Source: Prevotella sp. (GTDB taxonomy: Bacteria > Bacteroidota > Bacteroidia > Bacteroidales > Bacteroidaceae). Taken from it: a stretch of DNA of 64,000 bases. Each line of letters begins with the position of its first letter. Positions within the stretch are counted from its first letter, which is position 1. Position numbers and translations under genes: made by a program. The stretch covers positions 26,087 to 90,086 of the forward strand of contig JAFUVV010000028.1 of assembly GCA_017477435.1 (NCBI GenBank). The letters are read 5' to 3'. Positions 1-7,553 of this stretch are shown piece after piece. The notes beneath the pieces are model-generated. The model saw only the letters and a list, made by a program, of their open reading frames with translations, was not told the origin of the DNA and searched no databases.

Positions 1-61
1 ACAAATTAACGAATTAACACTGGCGGCGGGGAAAATGCAAACATATAATTTTTTGAAATAA

Positions 62-1615
62 ATGACAAACGGACGACTTTTATGGGTAGACGATGAGATG
101 GAGCTTCTCAGGGCTCACATCATATTCCTCGAAAAGAAAGGATACGAGGTTGTTACCGTCACCAACGGTACCGACGCGATAGAGGAATGCCGCCGGCAGA
201 CCTTCGACCTCATCATGCTCGACGAGATGATGCCTGGCCTGACAGGGCTTGAGACTCTGCAGCAGATTAAGGAGATTTCACCTGCTACGCCCGTGGTGAT
301 GGTCACCAAGAGCGAAGAGGAGAACATCATGGAGCAGGCCATCGGCTCGAAAATAGCCGACTACCTCATAAAACCTGTCAATCCCATTCAAATCCTTGCC
401 GCACTCAAGCGAAATATCCACCGCAAGGAGATTATCACCGCAGCCACACAGTCGGGATACCAGCAGAACTATCAGCAGATTGCCATGCAGATAGACAGTT
501 GCGAAAACTACCATGACTGGATGGAGGTCTATAAGACTCTCGTTCGCTGGGAGCTTGAGCTCAGCAGCACCGACACCGGCATGAGCGAGATGCTCGACAT
601 GCAGAAGGAGGAGGCCAACCTCGGTTTTGCAAAATACATAAAGAACAACTATCTCAACTGGATTGAGGATCCCACAGCGGAGCGGCCCACGATGAGCCAC
701 GACATATTCAAGAAGAAAATCTTCCCGCTCCTCGACGGCGGTGAGAAAGTGTTCCTCATCGTGATCGACAATTTCCGCTTCGACCAGTGGAAAGTGCTCT
801 CTCAGGAGATTGGCGACATGTTCGACATCGACGAGGACATCTACATGAGCATCTTGCCCACAGCCACTCAGTATGCCCGCAACGCCATCTTCAGCGGACT
901 GCAACCCAACAAGATAGCGCAGATGTTCCCTGACCTCTGGGTCGACGAAGACGAGGAAGAGGGGAAAAACCTCAACGAGGGTCCGCTCATACAGACACAG
1001 CTCGACCGCTATCGCAAGCGATATTCTTATTCCTACCACAAAATCAACAGCTCGTTCGGGTCGGATAAATTCATGGAGAACCTCAGCGCACTACGCTCCA
1101 ACGACCTTAACGTCGTTGTGGTCAACTTCATCGACATGCTCTCCCATGCCCGCACCGAATCGAAGATGGTGCGCGAGCTCGCGAGCAACGAGTCGGCCTA
1201 CCGCTCCATCACGCTCAGCTGGTTCCGACACTCCGTCTTCTCCGAGCTCATCAAAGCGCTGGCACAGAGCGACTACAAAGTGGTCATCACCACCGACCAC
1301 GGCTCGATACGCACATCGAAACCGATTAAAATCATCGGCGACAAGAACACCAATACCAACCTGCGCTACAAGCTGGGCAAGAATCTCAACTACAACAGCC
1401 GCGACGTGTTCACTATAAAGAATCCCACACGCGCCAACCTGCCCGCACCAAACATCAGCACCACCTATGTCTTCGCTACGGGCAACACTTTCTTCGCATA
1501 TCCTAATAACTACAACTACTACGTGTCTTACTACAAAGACACCTTCCAGCATGGAGGCATCTCGATGGAAGAGATGCTCATACCGATCATCACACTCACG
1601 CCAAGAAAACGATAG
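62..1615 (+). CDS. porX: PorX-type response regulator with PglZ domain
   Basis: This two-component response regulator of 517 aa has an N-terminal receiver domain (about residues 5-120) and a C-terminal PglZ/alkaline-phosphatase-like domain. In the receiver, the acidic pair D10/D11, the phosphoacceptor D54 in the motif LIMLDEMMPG, T82 and K104 are all visible. The PglZ part carries IVIDNFRFDQW and VITTDHGS, typical of the metal-binding phosphohydrolase fold. In Porphyromonas gingivalis, PorX works with PorY and an ECF sigma factor to control the type IX secretion system. That role fits here because several proteins in this window end in type IX tails. The gene is followed after 9 bp by tsaE, so the two are probably co-transcribed. 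Identification is firm from domain order and length. Control of the type IX system in this organism is inferred. Confidence 0.93.
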   Translation: MTNGRLLWVDDEMELLRAHIIFLEKKGYEVVTVTNGTDAIEECRRQTFDLIMLDEMMPGLTGLETLQQIKEISPATPVVMVTKSEEENIMEQAIGSKIADYLIKPVNPIQILAALKRNIHRKEIITAATQSGYQQNYQQIAMQIDSCENYHDWMEVYKTLVRWELELSSTDTGMSEMLDMQKEEANLGFAKYIKNNYLNWIEDPTAERPTMSHDIFKKKIFPLLDGGEKVFLIVIDNFRFDQWKVLSQEIGDMFDIDEDIYMSILPTATQYARNAIFSGLQPNKIAQMFPDLWVDEDEEEGKNLNEGPLIQTQLDRYRKRYSYSYHKINSSFGSDKFMENLSALRSNDLNVVVVNFIDMLSHARTESKMVRELASNESAYRSITLSWFRHSVFSELIKALAQSDYKVVITTDHGSIRTSKPIKIIGDKNTNTNLRYKLGKNLNYNSRDVFTIKNPTRANLPAPNISTTYVFATGNTFFAYPNNYNYYVSYYKDTFQHGGISMEEMLIPIITLTPRKR

Positions 1616-1624
1616 AAAAACATC

Positions 1625-2050
1625 ATGGAAATAAAGATAACCAATCTCGAGTCTATCAACGAAGCGGCACATACATTCCTTGCCGCCATAGGCACGCACC
1701 GCATCGTGGCATTCTACGGAAAGATGGGGGCTGGCAAGACGACATTCATAAAGGCCATTTGCAACTGTCTCGGCACCGACGACGTCGTCACATCGCCGAC
1801 ATTTGCAATAGTGAACGAATATCAGACAGCCAATCCGCAATATCCAACGGTATTCCACTTCGACTTCTATCGCATTCACAAGCTCGAAGAGGTCTACGAC
1901 ATGGGCTACGAAGACTATTTCTACAGTGGCAACCTCTGCCTGATCGAGTGGCCCGAACTCGTAGAGGAAATACTTCCCGACGACGCCCTGCGGGTGGATA
2001 TCAACGAAGAACCCGACGGAGCAAGAACAATAAAAATTCACCGTTCATAA
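1625..2050 (+). CDS. tsaE: tRNA threonylcarbamoyladenosine biosynthesis ATPase TsaE
   Basis: TsaE is the ATPase partner of TsaB and TsaD in making the t6A modification at position 37 of ANN-decoding tRNAs. The 141-aa protein has the family's Walker A loop GKMGAGKTT at residues 32-40, followed by the switch-like segment TSPTFAIVNEY near residues 57-67. Then come the conserved HFDFYR and LIEWPE motifs, the latter near residue 100. Length is normal for the family. It starts 9 bp after porX, and this porX-tsaE arrangement suggests one transcript. There is no sign of truncation. Confidence 0.95.
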   Translation: MEIKITNLESINEAAHTFLAAIGTHRIVAFYGKMGAGKTTFIKAICNCLGTDDVVTSPTFAIVNEYQTANPQYPTVFHFDFYRIHKLEEVYDMGYEDYFYSGNLCLIEWPELVEEILPDDALRVDINEEPDGARTIKIHRS

Positions 2051-2217
2051 TTCATAGTTCATAATTTATAATGCATAATTTCTTCCTTGCAGTCAGAGGG
2101 TCTCGCCTCGGGCTCGACAAGTCTCATAATGCATTCCTTCTCTCCGGCCAGTGGGTCTCACCACGGCTCGACAAGTCTCTTCATTTCGCAATTCTTCATT
2201 CTTCTTTCTTCATTTAC
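2051..2217. repeat. Intergenic spacer with AT-rich TTCATAAT string and two copies of a 34-bp motif
   Basis: Between tsaE and the carbonic anhydrase gene there is a run of TTCATAAT-like words (about 2044-2080). Two imperfect copies of a 34-bp motif follow, at 2092-2125 and 2146-2179. Each ends in GGCTCGACAAGTCTC, and a third copy lies on the other strand at 13839-13871. The spacer can be read in frame with the downstream gene, but that peptide does not look like protein, so I treat it as noncoding repeat. Confidence 0.6.
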
Positions 2218-2760
2218 ATGATAGACCAAATTCTGACTTTCAATCGCGAGTTTGTAGCCACGAAAAGCTACGAGAAATACCTCACCGACAAGTATCCCGA
2301 CAAGCGTCTGGCCGTGCTCTCGTGCATGGACACCCGACTGACGGAACTCCTTCCCGCCGCGCTCGGACTGAGAAACGGCGACGCTAAAATCATCAAGAAC
2401 GCAGGCGGACTCGTCATCTCACCGTTCGACTCAGCCATGCGCAGCCTCATCGTTGCCATCTACGAGCTGGGCGTGGAAGAAATAATGGTGGTTGCCCACA
2501 GCGGCTGCGGAGCGTGCCACATGAGCTACGACCACTTCCACCACGAGATGATAGCCCGAGGGATAGCCGAACATACTCTCGACACCATCGCCCAATGCGG
2601 CATCGACCTACATCGTTGGCTCGAAGGGTTCAAAGACACGCCAGAGTCGGTGCGCACGACCGTAAGGACAATAAAGAGTCACCCCCTCGTGCCGAAAGAC
2701 ATCGTAGTGCGAGGATTCATCATCGACTCGGCAACAGGCGAGCTGAAAGAGGTGGAATAG
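2218..2760 (+). CDS. Beta-class carbonic anhydrase
   Basis: This enzyme interconverts CO2 and bicarbonate with a zinc ion and is cytoplasmic (no signal peptide). The 180-aa protein has the beta-class ligands: C36 with the dyad D38-R40 in SCMDTR, then H94 and C97 in HSGCGAC. The segment KNAGG (residues 60-64) is also typical. The frame is open upstream to 2071, but that part is repeat-derived sequence. The ATG at 2218 (MIDQILTFN) gives the normal start for small beta enzymes. The gene stands alone, followed by a strong stem-loop at 2840-2894. Confidence 0.92.
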   Translation: MIDQILTFNREFVATKSYEKYLTDKYPDKRLAVLSCMDTRLTELLPAALGLRNGDAKIIKNAGGLVISPFDSAMRSLIVAIYELGVEEIMVVAHSGCGACHMSYDHFHHEMIARGIAEHTLDTIAQCGIDLHRWLEGFKDTPESVRTTVRTIKSHPLVPKDIVVRGFIIDSATGELKEVE

Positions 2761-2839
2761 CCGAAGGAAACGACTGAACGCCGGAGGAAGAAATCAGCGG
2801 CTCTGCAAAAAAGCAACAAGAGTGCTATAAACCATACGA

Positions 2840-2894
2840 AACAGACTGACCTGCCGACCATCACTATTTCTTGTGGCCGGCAGGTCAGTTTGTT
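2840..2894 (+). terminator. Stem-loop downstream of carbonic anhydrase gene
   Basis: The arms AACAGACTGACCTGCCG and CGGCAGGTCAGTTTGTT pair over about 17 bp with one mismatch, and the loop has further weak pairing. The element lies 80 bp after the carbonic anhydrase stop and before the convergent tadA gene. It probably ends transcription from the left. Confidence 0.65.
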
Positions 2895-2921
2895 ATATAT
2901 TCATGAACAACAGGTCGGCGG

Positions 2922-3010
2922 GAGTACAAGAGCCATGTACTGGGAGTACAAAGCCCATGTACTGGGAGTACAGAGTACATGTACTGAGAGTACAAAAGCC
3001 ATGTACTGCA
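2922..3010. repeat. 22-bp palindromic repeat array, copy 1 of 6
   Basis: Four imperfect tandem units with a 22-bp period are present. Each unit is centred on the inverted repeat TGTACT-NNN-AGTACA, and the units are joined by AAGCCCA-like linkers. The array lies between the convergent carbonic anhydrase and tadA genes. The same unit recurs at 11745-11830, 19009-19095, 25851-25940, 38186-38296 and 42697-42787. It is not a CRISPR array because there are no unique spacers of constant length. Confidence 0.85.
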
Positions 3011-3059
3011 GGAAAGACATACTATTGCCTGTGGAAGGCCAATCTTTCAATCTGCATGA

Positions 3060-3524
3060 CTAACGTCGTTTCTCGCGGAAGAACCTCTGTACGACTTCCT
3101 TACATTCGTCGGCGAGCACTCCCTCTTCGGTTGTTGCCTTTGCGTGGAGCACGCTGGGAGCATACTTGCGAAACCCGCGTTTCTCGTCGGCAGCACCCCA
3201 TACGACGCGGCTCACCTGTGCCCATCCCAGTGCACCGGCGCACATCGGGCATGGCTCCACCGTGACGTAGAGCGTGCAGTCGGTCAGATACTTTCCTCCG
3301 AGGCTCTCGGCAGCGGCGGTGATGGCTTGCATCTCGGCGTGGGCAGTGACGTCGCAGAGCGTCTCTGTCAGGTTGTGGGCCCGCGCCACAATCCTGCCGC
3401 CGGCAACGACAACGGCACCGATGGGCACCTCGCCGGCGTCGGCAGCCTTCTCTGCCTCAACAAGCGCCTGACGCATGAACTGCTCGTCGGACGACACTAT
3501 ATTTCTATCCTTCTTTTCCTCCAT
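3060..3524 (-). CDS. tadA: tRNA-specific adenosine deaminase TadA
   Basis: TadA converts adenosine to inosine at the wobble position of tRNA-Arg(ACG). The 154-aa protein shows the zinc deaminase signature: H62-A63-E64 (H is a zinc ligand, E the proton shuttle), and P91-C92-P93-M94-C95 with C92 and C95 as the other zinc ligands. The segment EVPIGAVVV near residue 32 is also typical. Length is normal for TadA. It is divergent from the YraN-family gene and stands alone on its strand. A general cytosine or guanine deaminase is the alternative, but the AGALGWAQVSRVVWG segment supports TadA. Confidence 0.9.
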   Translation of the reverse strand: MEEKKDRNIVSSDEQFMRQALVEAEKAADAGEVPIGAVVVAGGRIVARAHNLTETLCDVTAHAEMQAITAAAESLGGKYLTDCTLYVTVEPCPMCAGALGWAQVSRVVWGAADEKRGFRKYAPSVLHAKATTEEGVLADECKEVVQRFFREKRR

Positions 3525-3558
3525 AATCGCTATTTTCGCGTAAAATTACTGCTTTTAT

Positions 3559-3589
3559 TTTGCAACTCCGATATTTTGCACTATTTTTG
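3559..3589 (+). promoter_or_regulatory. Bacteroidota-type promoter for the YraN-birA-pyrH group
   Basis: A -33 box TTTG (3559-3562) and a -7 box TATTTTTG (3582-3589) are separated by 19 nt, matching the known Bacteroidota consensus TTTG/TAnnTTTG. Transcription should start near 3595, giving a leader of about 60 nt before the ATG at 3657. Confidence 0.7.
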
Positions 3590-3656
3590 TCAAATAATAA
3601 GACAAAAAAGTGTCCCCGTTGGCGTTCTGCGCCCGGCGTGGCAACTATGTCTGCAT

Positions 3657-4031
3657 ATGGCACAGCACAACGATCTCGGCAAATGGGGCGAGGACATCGC
3701 CGAGCGATATCTGCGCCAGCGGGGATACATCCTCCTGGAGCGCGACTGGCATCGCGGCAACTGCGATGCCGACCTCATCATGCTCACGGAAGACAGGATG
3801 ACGGTGGTCTTCGTGGAAGTGAAGAGCCGCACAACGGCCGAAATCACTTCGCCCGAAGACGCTGTGACGCCGCAGAAAATGAAAAAGATAGGCTGGGTGG
3901 CCAACGAGTATATAAAACTGAAGGACATGAGCGAAGAACCGCGGTTTGACATCGTCACCATCATCGGCGACGGACATGCCGAACCGCACATCGAGCATTT
4001 CGAAGATGCGTTCAACCCGATGCTCCTATAA
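3657..4031 (+). CDS. YraN family (UPF0102) nuclease-fold protein
   Basis: This 124-aa protein belongs to the YraN/UPF0102 family, which has a restriction-endonuclease-like fold and no settled function. The family pattern is visible: G-x-x-G-E-D-x-A-x-x-Y-L near the N terminus, then CDADLIM and FVEVKSR, which correspond to the D...E-x-K core of PD-(D/E)XK nucleases. The reading frame is open far upstream, over the antisense of tadA. I chose the ATG at 3657 (MAQHNDLGKWGE) because it matches the family start and sits just after a good promoter. It is followed after 13 bp by birA. Confidence 0.85.
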   Translation: MAQHNDLGKWGEDIAERYLRQRGYILLERDWHRGNCDADLIMLTEDRMTVVFVEVKSRTTAEITSPEDAVTPQKMKKIGWVANEYIKLKDMSEEPRFDIVTIIGDGHAEPHIEHFEDAFNPMLL

Positions 4032-4044
4032 CCCGTGAGCGACG

Positions 4045-4773
4045 ATGAAAAATGTGTATTTCAGAAGCGAGGTTGACTCCACCAACGACGAGATAATGCG
4101 CCTCAACGACAGGACCGACCTGGAGTGGGCCATCCTCTTCGCCGACCATCAGACGGCAGGGCGCGGGCAACGCGGAAACACATGGGAGAGCGAACCCGGG
4201 AAGAACCTCACATTCAGCCTCTACTTCCGCCCCGTGGGTGTGGCAGCCGACGAGCAGTTCGCTATATCGATGGCCGTGGCTGTGGAGATGACCAAGATAC
4301 TCCGCCCCTACGTGGGACGCGCAAAGGTGAAGTGGCCCAACGACATCTACGTGGGCGACAGCAAGATAGCCGGTATACTCATAGAGAACCGCCTGAAGGG
4401 AAACCGCATCTCGGAGTGCGTCGTCGGCATCGGACTCAACGTAAACCAGATACGCTTCCTCAGCGACGCGCCCAACCCGGTGTCGATAGCACAGATCACT
4501 GGCAGCGAAGTCGACCTCTCACGCCTGAAAAGAAGGATAATCCTCCGCCTCGGACGCATGGTCGACAGTGGCGGATATATCATCACCCCCCGTCTGAAAA
4601 GCGAATACATGAGCCGCCTCTATCGCCACGTGGGCTATCACCGCTATGCCGACAGCACCGGCGAGTTCGATGCAAGGATAACCGACGTGGAGCCCAGCGG
4701 CAGGATCGTCCTGAAAGACCGGCAGCGACAGCTGCGCACGTATGCCTTCAAGGAAGTGAAGATTATACTGTAG
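4045..4773 (+). CDS. birA: Biotin--[acetyl-CoA-carboxylase] ligase
   Basis: This ligase attaches biotin to carboxylase carrier proteins by way of biotinyl-AMP. The 242-aa protein has the catalytic loop GRGQRG at residues 39-44, the KWPND motif at 96-100 and the following KIAGILIEN. It starts directly with the catalytic domain and lacks the N-terminal helix-turn-helix of the E. coli protein. It is therefore a monofunctional ligase and not a repressor. It lies 13 bp after the YraN-family gene and 36 bp before pyrH, probably in one operon. Confidence 0.93.
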   Translation: MKNVYFRSEVDSTNDEIMRLNDRTDLEWAILFADHQTAGRGQRGNTWESEPGKNLTFSLYFRPVGVAADEQFAISMAVAVEMTKILRPYVGRAKVKWPNDIYVGDSKIAGILIENRLKGNRISECVVGIGLNVNQIRFLSDAPNPVSIAQITGSEVDLSRLKRRIILRLGRMVDSGGYIITPRLKSEYMSRLYRHVGYHRYADSTGEFDARITDVEPSGRIVLKDRQRQLRTYAFKEVKIIL

Positions 4774-4809
4774 AACAGAAAGAAACAATATAAAATAAAC
4801 AACAAAGCA

Positions 4810-5520
4810 ATGGCAAGATTCAAACGCATTCTACTGAAGCTCAGCGGCGAAAGCCTCATGGGAGAGAAGTCCTATGGCATCGACCCCGAGCGTATTGCTC
4901 AGTATGCTGAGCAGGTGAAAGAAGTCCACGACATGGGCGTGGAGATAGGTATCGTAATCGGCGGCGGCAATATCTTCCGCGGACTGTCCGGCAGCCAGCA
5001 AGGATTCGATCGCGTGAAGGGCGACCAGATGGGCATGCTGGCAACCGTCATCAACTCGCTAGCACTCAGTTCGGCCCTCGAGCAGATAGGAGTGAAGACC
5101 CGAGTGCTCACCGCCATACGCATGGAACCGATAGGCGAGTTCTACAACAAATGGAAAGCCATCGAAGCCATGCAGGAAGGACGCGTGTGCATCTTCTCGG
5201 CAGGAACAGGATCGCCATATTTCACCACCGACACCGGCTCGTCGCTACGCGGAGTGGAGATAGAAGCCGACGTGATGCTCAAAGGCACACGCGTCGACGG
5301 CATCTACACCGCCGACCCCGAGAAAGACCCCACGGCAACGAAGTTCGACAACATCAGCTACGACGAAGTGCTCGCACGCAACCTGAAGGTGATGGACCTC
5401 TCGGCCGTGGTCATGTGCAGAGACAACGGCCTGCCCATCTATGTATTCAACATGGACAAGTACGGAAACCTGAAACGAGTCATGGAAGGCGACGACATAG
5501 GCACGCTCGTCCATCCATAG
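4810..5520 (+). CDS. pyrH: UMP kinase
   Basis: PyrH phosphorylates UMP to UDP in the pyrimidine pathway. The 236-aa protein is a typical bacterial amino-acid-kinase-fold UMP kinase. It has KLSGESLMG at residues 10-18, the glycine-rich IVIGGGNIFRG near 48-58, FSAGTGSPYFTTD in the middle, and the C-terminal MCRDNGLPIYVFN. Length is normal. It is last in the YraN-birA-pyrH group and is followed within 6 bp by a 15-bp perfect stem-loop. Confidence 0.97.
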   Translation: MARFKRILLKLSGESLMGEKSYGIDPERIAQYAEQVKEVHDMGVEIGIVIGGGNIFRGLSGSQQGFDRVKGDQMGMLATVINSLALSSALEQIGVKTRVLTAIRMEPIGEFYNKWKAIEAMQEGRVCIFSAGTGSPYFTTDTGSSLRGVEIEADVMLKGTRVDGIYTADPEKDPTATKFDNISYDEVLARNLKVMDLSAVVMCRDNGLPIYVFNMDKYGNLKRVMEGDDIGTLVHP

Positions 5521-5525
5521 CACAA

Positions 5526-5561
5526 CGACAGCGGGGGAGCCAATCAGCTCCCCCGCTGTCG
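5526..5561. terminator. Bidirectional stem-loop between pyrH and DUF4834 gene
   Basis: A perfect 15-bp stem (CGACAGCGGGGGAGC pairing with its complement) encloses the loop CAATCA. It sits between two convergent genes and is very GC-rich. No long T run follows on either side, so the terminator call rests on stem strength and position. Confidence 0.7.
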
Positions 5562-5576
5562 ATATAAGACGATATA

Positions 5577-5828
5577 TCATTCTTTCACTTCCTCGTAGTC
5601 GACGTATTCACCCTCGTCTTCGGGAATCACCTTCTTCCTCCCCATCTGGTCACGCTTGTAGCGCACGTTGCCCTGACTCTCATACTGTGTGCGCTCCTCA
5701 TACTGGCGCTTCTGCTCCTTCACCTCGTTCACACCTTTATATAATGCACGCACGACACGGAAAATGGCAGGCGCGTTCATGACAAAGTATGCCATAATGA
5801 GCAGCCCCAGGAGTTTTATGATAATCAT
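5577..5828 (-). CDS. DUF4834 family small membrane protein
   Basis: This 83-aa protein has one N-terminal hydrophobic segment (about residues 2-22, with LLGLLIMAYFV). A charged, tyrosine-rich tail follows, ending in EDEGEYVDYEEVKE. It resembles the Bacteroidota DUF4834 family, whose function is unknown. Its start overlaps the end of pssA by 4 bp, so the two are translationally coupled. It belongs to the psd-pssA operon, which suggests a role linked to the membrane. Confidence 0.75.
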   Translation of the reverse strand: MIIIKLLGLLIMAYFVMNAPAIFRVVRALYKGVNEVKEQKRQYEERTQYESQGNVRYKRDQMGRKKVIPEDEGEYVDYEEVKE

Positions 5829-6553
5829 TCCGCAGCCTCCTTCTGTTTAATGTCCTTTGCTGCAGCAAGCGATATGCAGAAGTACATGGTGATGATGATC
5901 CACATGCTGCCGAGCACACCCGAGAGTGCCAGCACGACAGCAGAGAGGATGAGGAAGATGTAGCGAATCTCGTTGCCACGCCAGCCCCAATGCTTGAACT
6001 TCAGCGCAAACATCGGTATTTCGGCCACCATGAGCCACGAGCTGACGAAGATCATCACGACCACCCCCGCCGTCATCCATGGCGACGACTCAAGCCAATG
6101 CGACTTTGTGGCAATGAGCGATCCCCAGAACAGCGCATTTGCCGGCGTAGGAAGACCAATGAACGATGCCTTCTGGCGCGTGTCGATATTGAACTTTGCA
6201 AGCCTCACTGCCGAGAAAGCAGCCATGACCATGGCCACGAAAGGCAGGAGGAAACGCAGCACGCTGTCAGACTCGTTCATGAAAGGATAGTCCATCACCC
6301 TCAGCTCGGTGAAGACCATTGCCGACGGTGCAAGACCGAAGGTGATGTCGTCGGCAAGAGAGTCGAGCTCCTTACCGATGGGCGACGAGACATTGAGCAG
6401 ACGGGCAGTGAGTCCGTCGGCAAAATCGAAAAGCGCACCGATGATGATCCAGACGAGGGCCAGATGAAGCTGACCGGTGAAAGCAAAATATGTAGCAATG
6501 CAACCTGAAATCAGATTGCAGCACGTAACGGCATTTGGTATATTCTTCTTCAA
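5825..6553 (-). CDS. pssA: CDP-diacylglycerol--serine O-phosphatidyltransferase
   Basis: PssA makes phosphatidylserine from CDP-diacylglycerol and serine in the inner membrane. The 242-aa protein carries the complete CDP-alcohol phosphotransferase motif D46-G47-x2-A50-R51-x8-G60-x3-D64-x3-D68, and several hydrophobic helices follow it. It lies 68 bp after psd, which encodes the next enzyme of the pathway, and overlaps the DUF4834 gene by 4 bp. The order psd-pssA-DUF4834 on the minus strand points to one phosphatidylethanolamine synthesis operon. Confidence 0.95.
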   Translation of the reverse strand: MKKNIPNAVTCCNLISGCIATYFAFTGQLHLALVWIIIGALFDFADGLTARLLNVSSPIGKELDSLADDITFGLAPSAMVFTELRVMDYPFMNESDSVLRFLLPFVAMVMAAFSAVRLAKFNIDTRQKASFIGLPTPANALFWGSLIATKSHWLESSPWMTAGVVVMIFVSSWLMVAEIPMFALKFKHWGWRGNEIRYIFLILSAVVLALSGVLGSMWIIITMYFCISLAAAKDIKQKEAAE

Positions 6554-6589
6554 CTTGTTTTCCAGTTAATTTGTTATTCCGTAAATCTG

Positions 6590-6640
6590 TCAACTTGTCA
6601 ACTCGCCATCTCGTCAACTCATCAACTTGTCATCTTGTTC
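6590..6640. repeat. Short TCAACT(T/C)GTC repeats spanning the psd stop codon
   Basis: Imperfect copies of TCAACTTG/TCAACTCG follow one another in the 68-bp gap between psd and pssA and run across the psd stop codon at 6622-6624. The last psd codons are therefore built from repeat-like sequence. I see no other signal here. Confidence 0.5.
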
Positions 6641-7326
6641 TTCAGTCGCGCTATGACAGTCTGGTCGCCCACGGTGGTCTGCCCCATCTTCACGCACACC
6701 TCGGCATCGAGAGGCAAATAGACATCCACCCTCGACCCGAACTTAATGAAGCCCAGGTGCTCGTCGATGTAGCACTCATCGCCCTCCTTGGCATAGGTGA
6801 CGATGCGGCGTGCCATGGCTCCGGCAATCTGGCGGCAGAGAATATCGGTGCCGTCGACGGTGGTGATGACCACGTCGGCATGCTCGTTCTCGCTACTGGC
6901 CTTCGGAAGCCACGCCTTATGGAAGTTGCCGTTCTGATGAAGCACAGTCTTCACCGTTCCATCCACGGGGAACCAGTTTGCATGAACATTGAACAAACTC
7001 ATGAATATCGAAACCATAATCCGACGCTCGTGGAAGTATTTGTCTTCGTCTACTTCCTCGACGACCACTATTTTCCCGTCGGCCGGAGCAACGACAATGT
7101 TCTCGGTGTCTTCACTCGGAAAACGCCTGATAGGACAACGGAAGAAATTGATGACGATGAGATAGACAGCGACGGCAATGACGGTGAAGATCCAGAAAGG
7201 AATCTTAGTGTCAAGTCGCCATAGCAGCAATGATATAGTAGCAAGGAAGATGAACCCATAGATGAGGGAGTCGGTGCCCTCACGATGGATTCTTATCTTC
7301 TTTATTTTCTTGAGTCTTTTCCCCAT
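6622..7326 (-). CDS. psd: Phosphatidylserine decarboxylase
   Basis: This enzyme decarboxylates phosphatidylserine to phosphatidylethanolamine. The 234-aa proenzyme has two N-terminal hydrophobic segments (about residues 20-37 and 44-61), then the catalytic region with [10 protein letters not shown]. The self-cleavage site is G197-S198 in KFGSRVD; cutting there makes the pyruvoyl group. The short form with GS in place of LGST is usual in Bacteroidota. It is the first gene of the psd-pssA-DUF4834 operon and is divergent from dnaE. Confidence 0.94.
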   Translation of the reverse strand: MGKRLKKIKKIRIHREGTDSLIYGFIFLATISLLLWRLDTKIPFWIFTVIAVAVYLIVINFFRCPIRRFPSEDTENIVVAPADGKIVVVEEVDEDKYFHERRIMVSIFMSLFNVHANWFPVDGTVKTVLHQNGNFHKAWLPKASSENEHADVVITTVDGTDILCRQIAGAMARRIVTYAKEGDECYIDEHLGFIKFGSRVDVYLPLDAEVCVKMGQTTVGDQTVIARLKNKMTS

Positions 7327-7434
7327 GACAATGTTATCAGGATATCGTTTTTGTCACTATTAACCATACAGTGTGGCACACCGAAAACGAACAGAGCATC
7401 TGCCCCACTCGGTCCGAATGCGCACAATACCACA

Positions 7435-7466
7435 TTTCTGATGCTTGCAAAGTTAGTTTATTTTTG
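7435..7466 (+). promoter_or_regulatory. Possible dnaE promoter
   Basis: A good -7 box TATTTTTG (7459-7466) lies about 88 nt before the dnaE ATG. The -33 position holds only TTTC (7435-7438), 20 nt upstream, so the match is partial. Confidence 0.35.
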
Positions 7467-7553
7467 TGTATCTCCCAAAAAAAAATTATCATTATTTTGT
7501 GTATCTCGAATTATTGCTGTAATTTTACAATCCAATTTTCGGAAAAAGCAAGC

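Noticed and set aside
2922-3010. CRISPR array
   Set aside because: Units are contiguous with a 22-bp period and no unique spacers, and no cas gene is in the window.
3144-3656. Extended N terminus for the YraN-family gene
   Set aside because: The extra 171 residues are antisense to tadA and lie upstream of a good promoter; the family start is at 3657.
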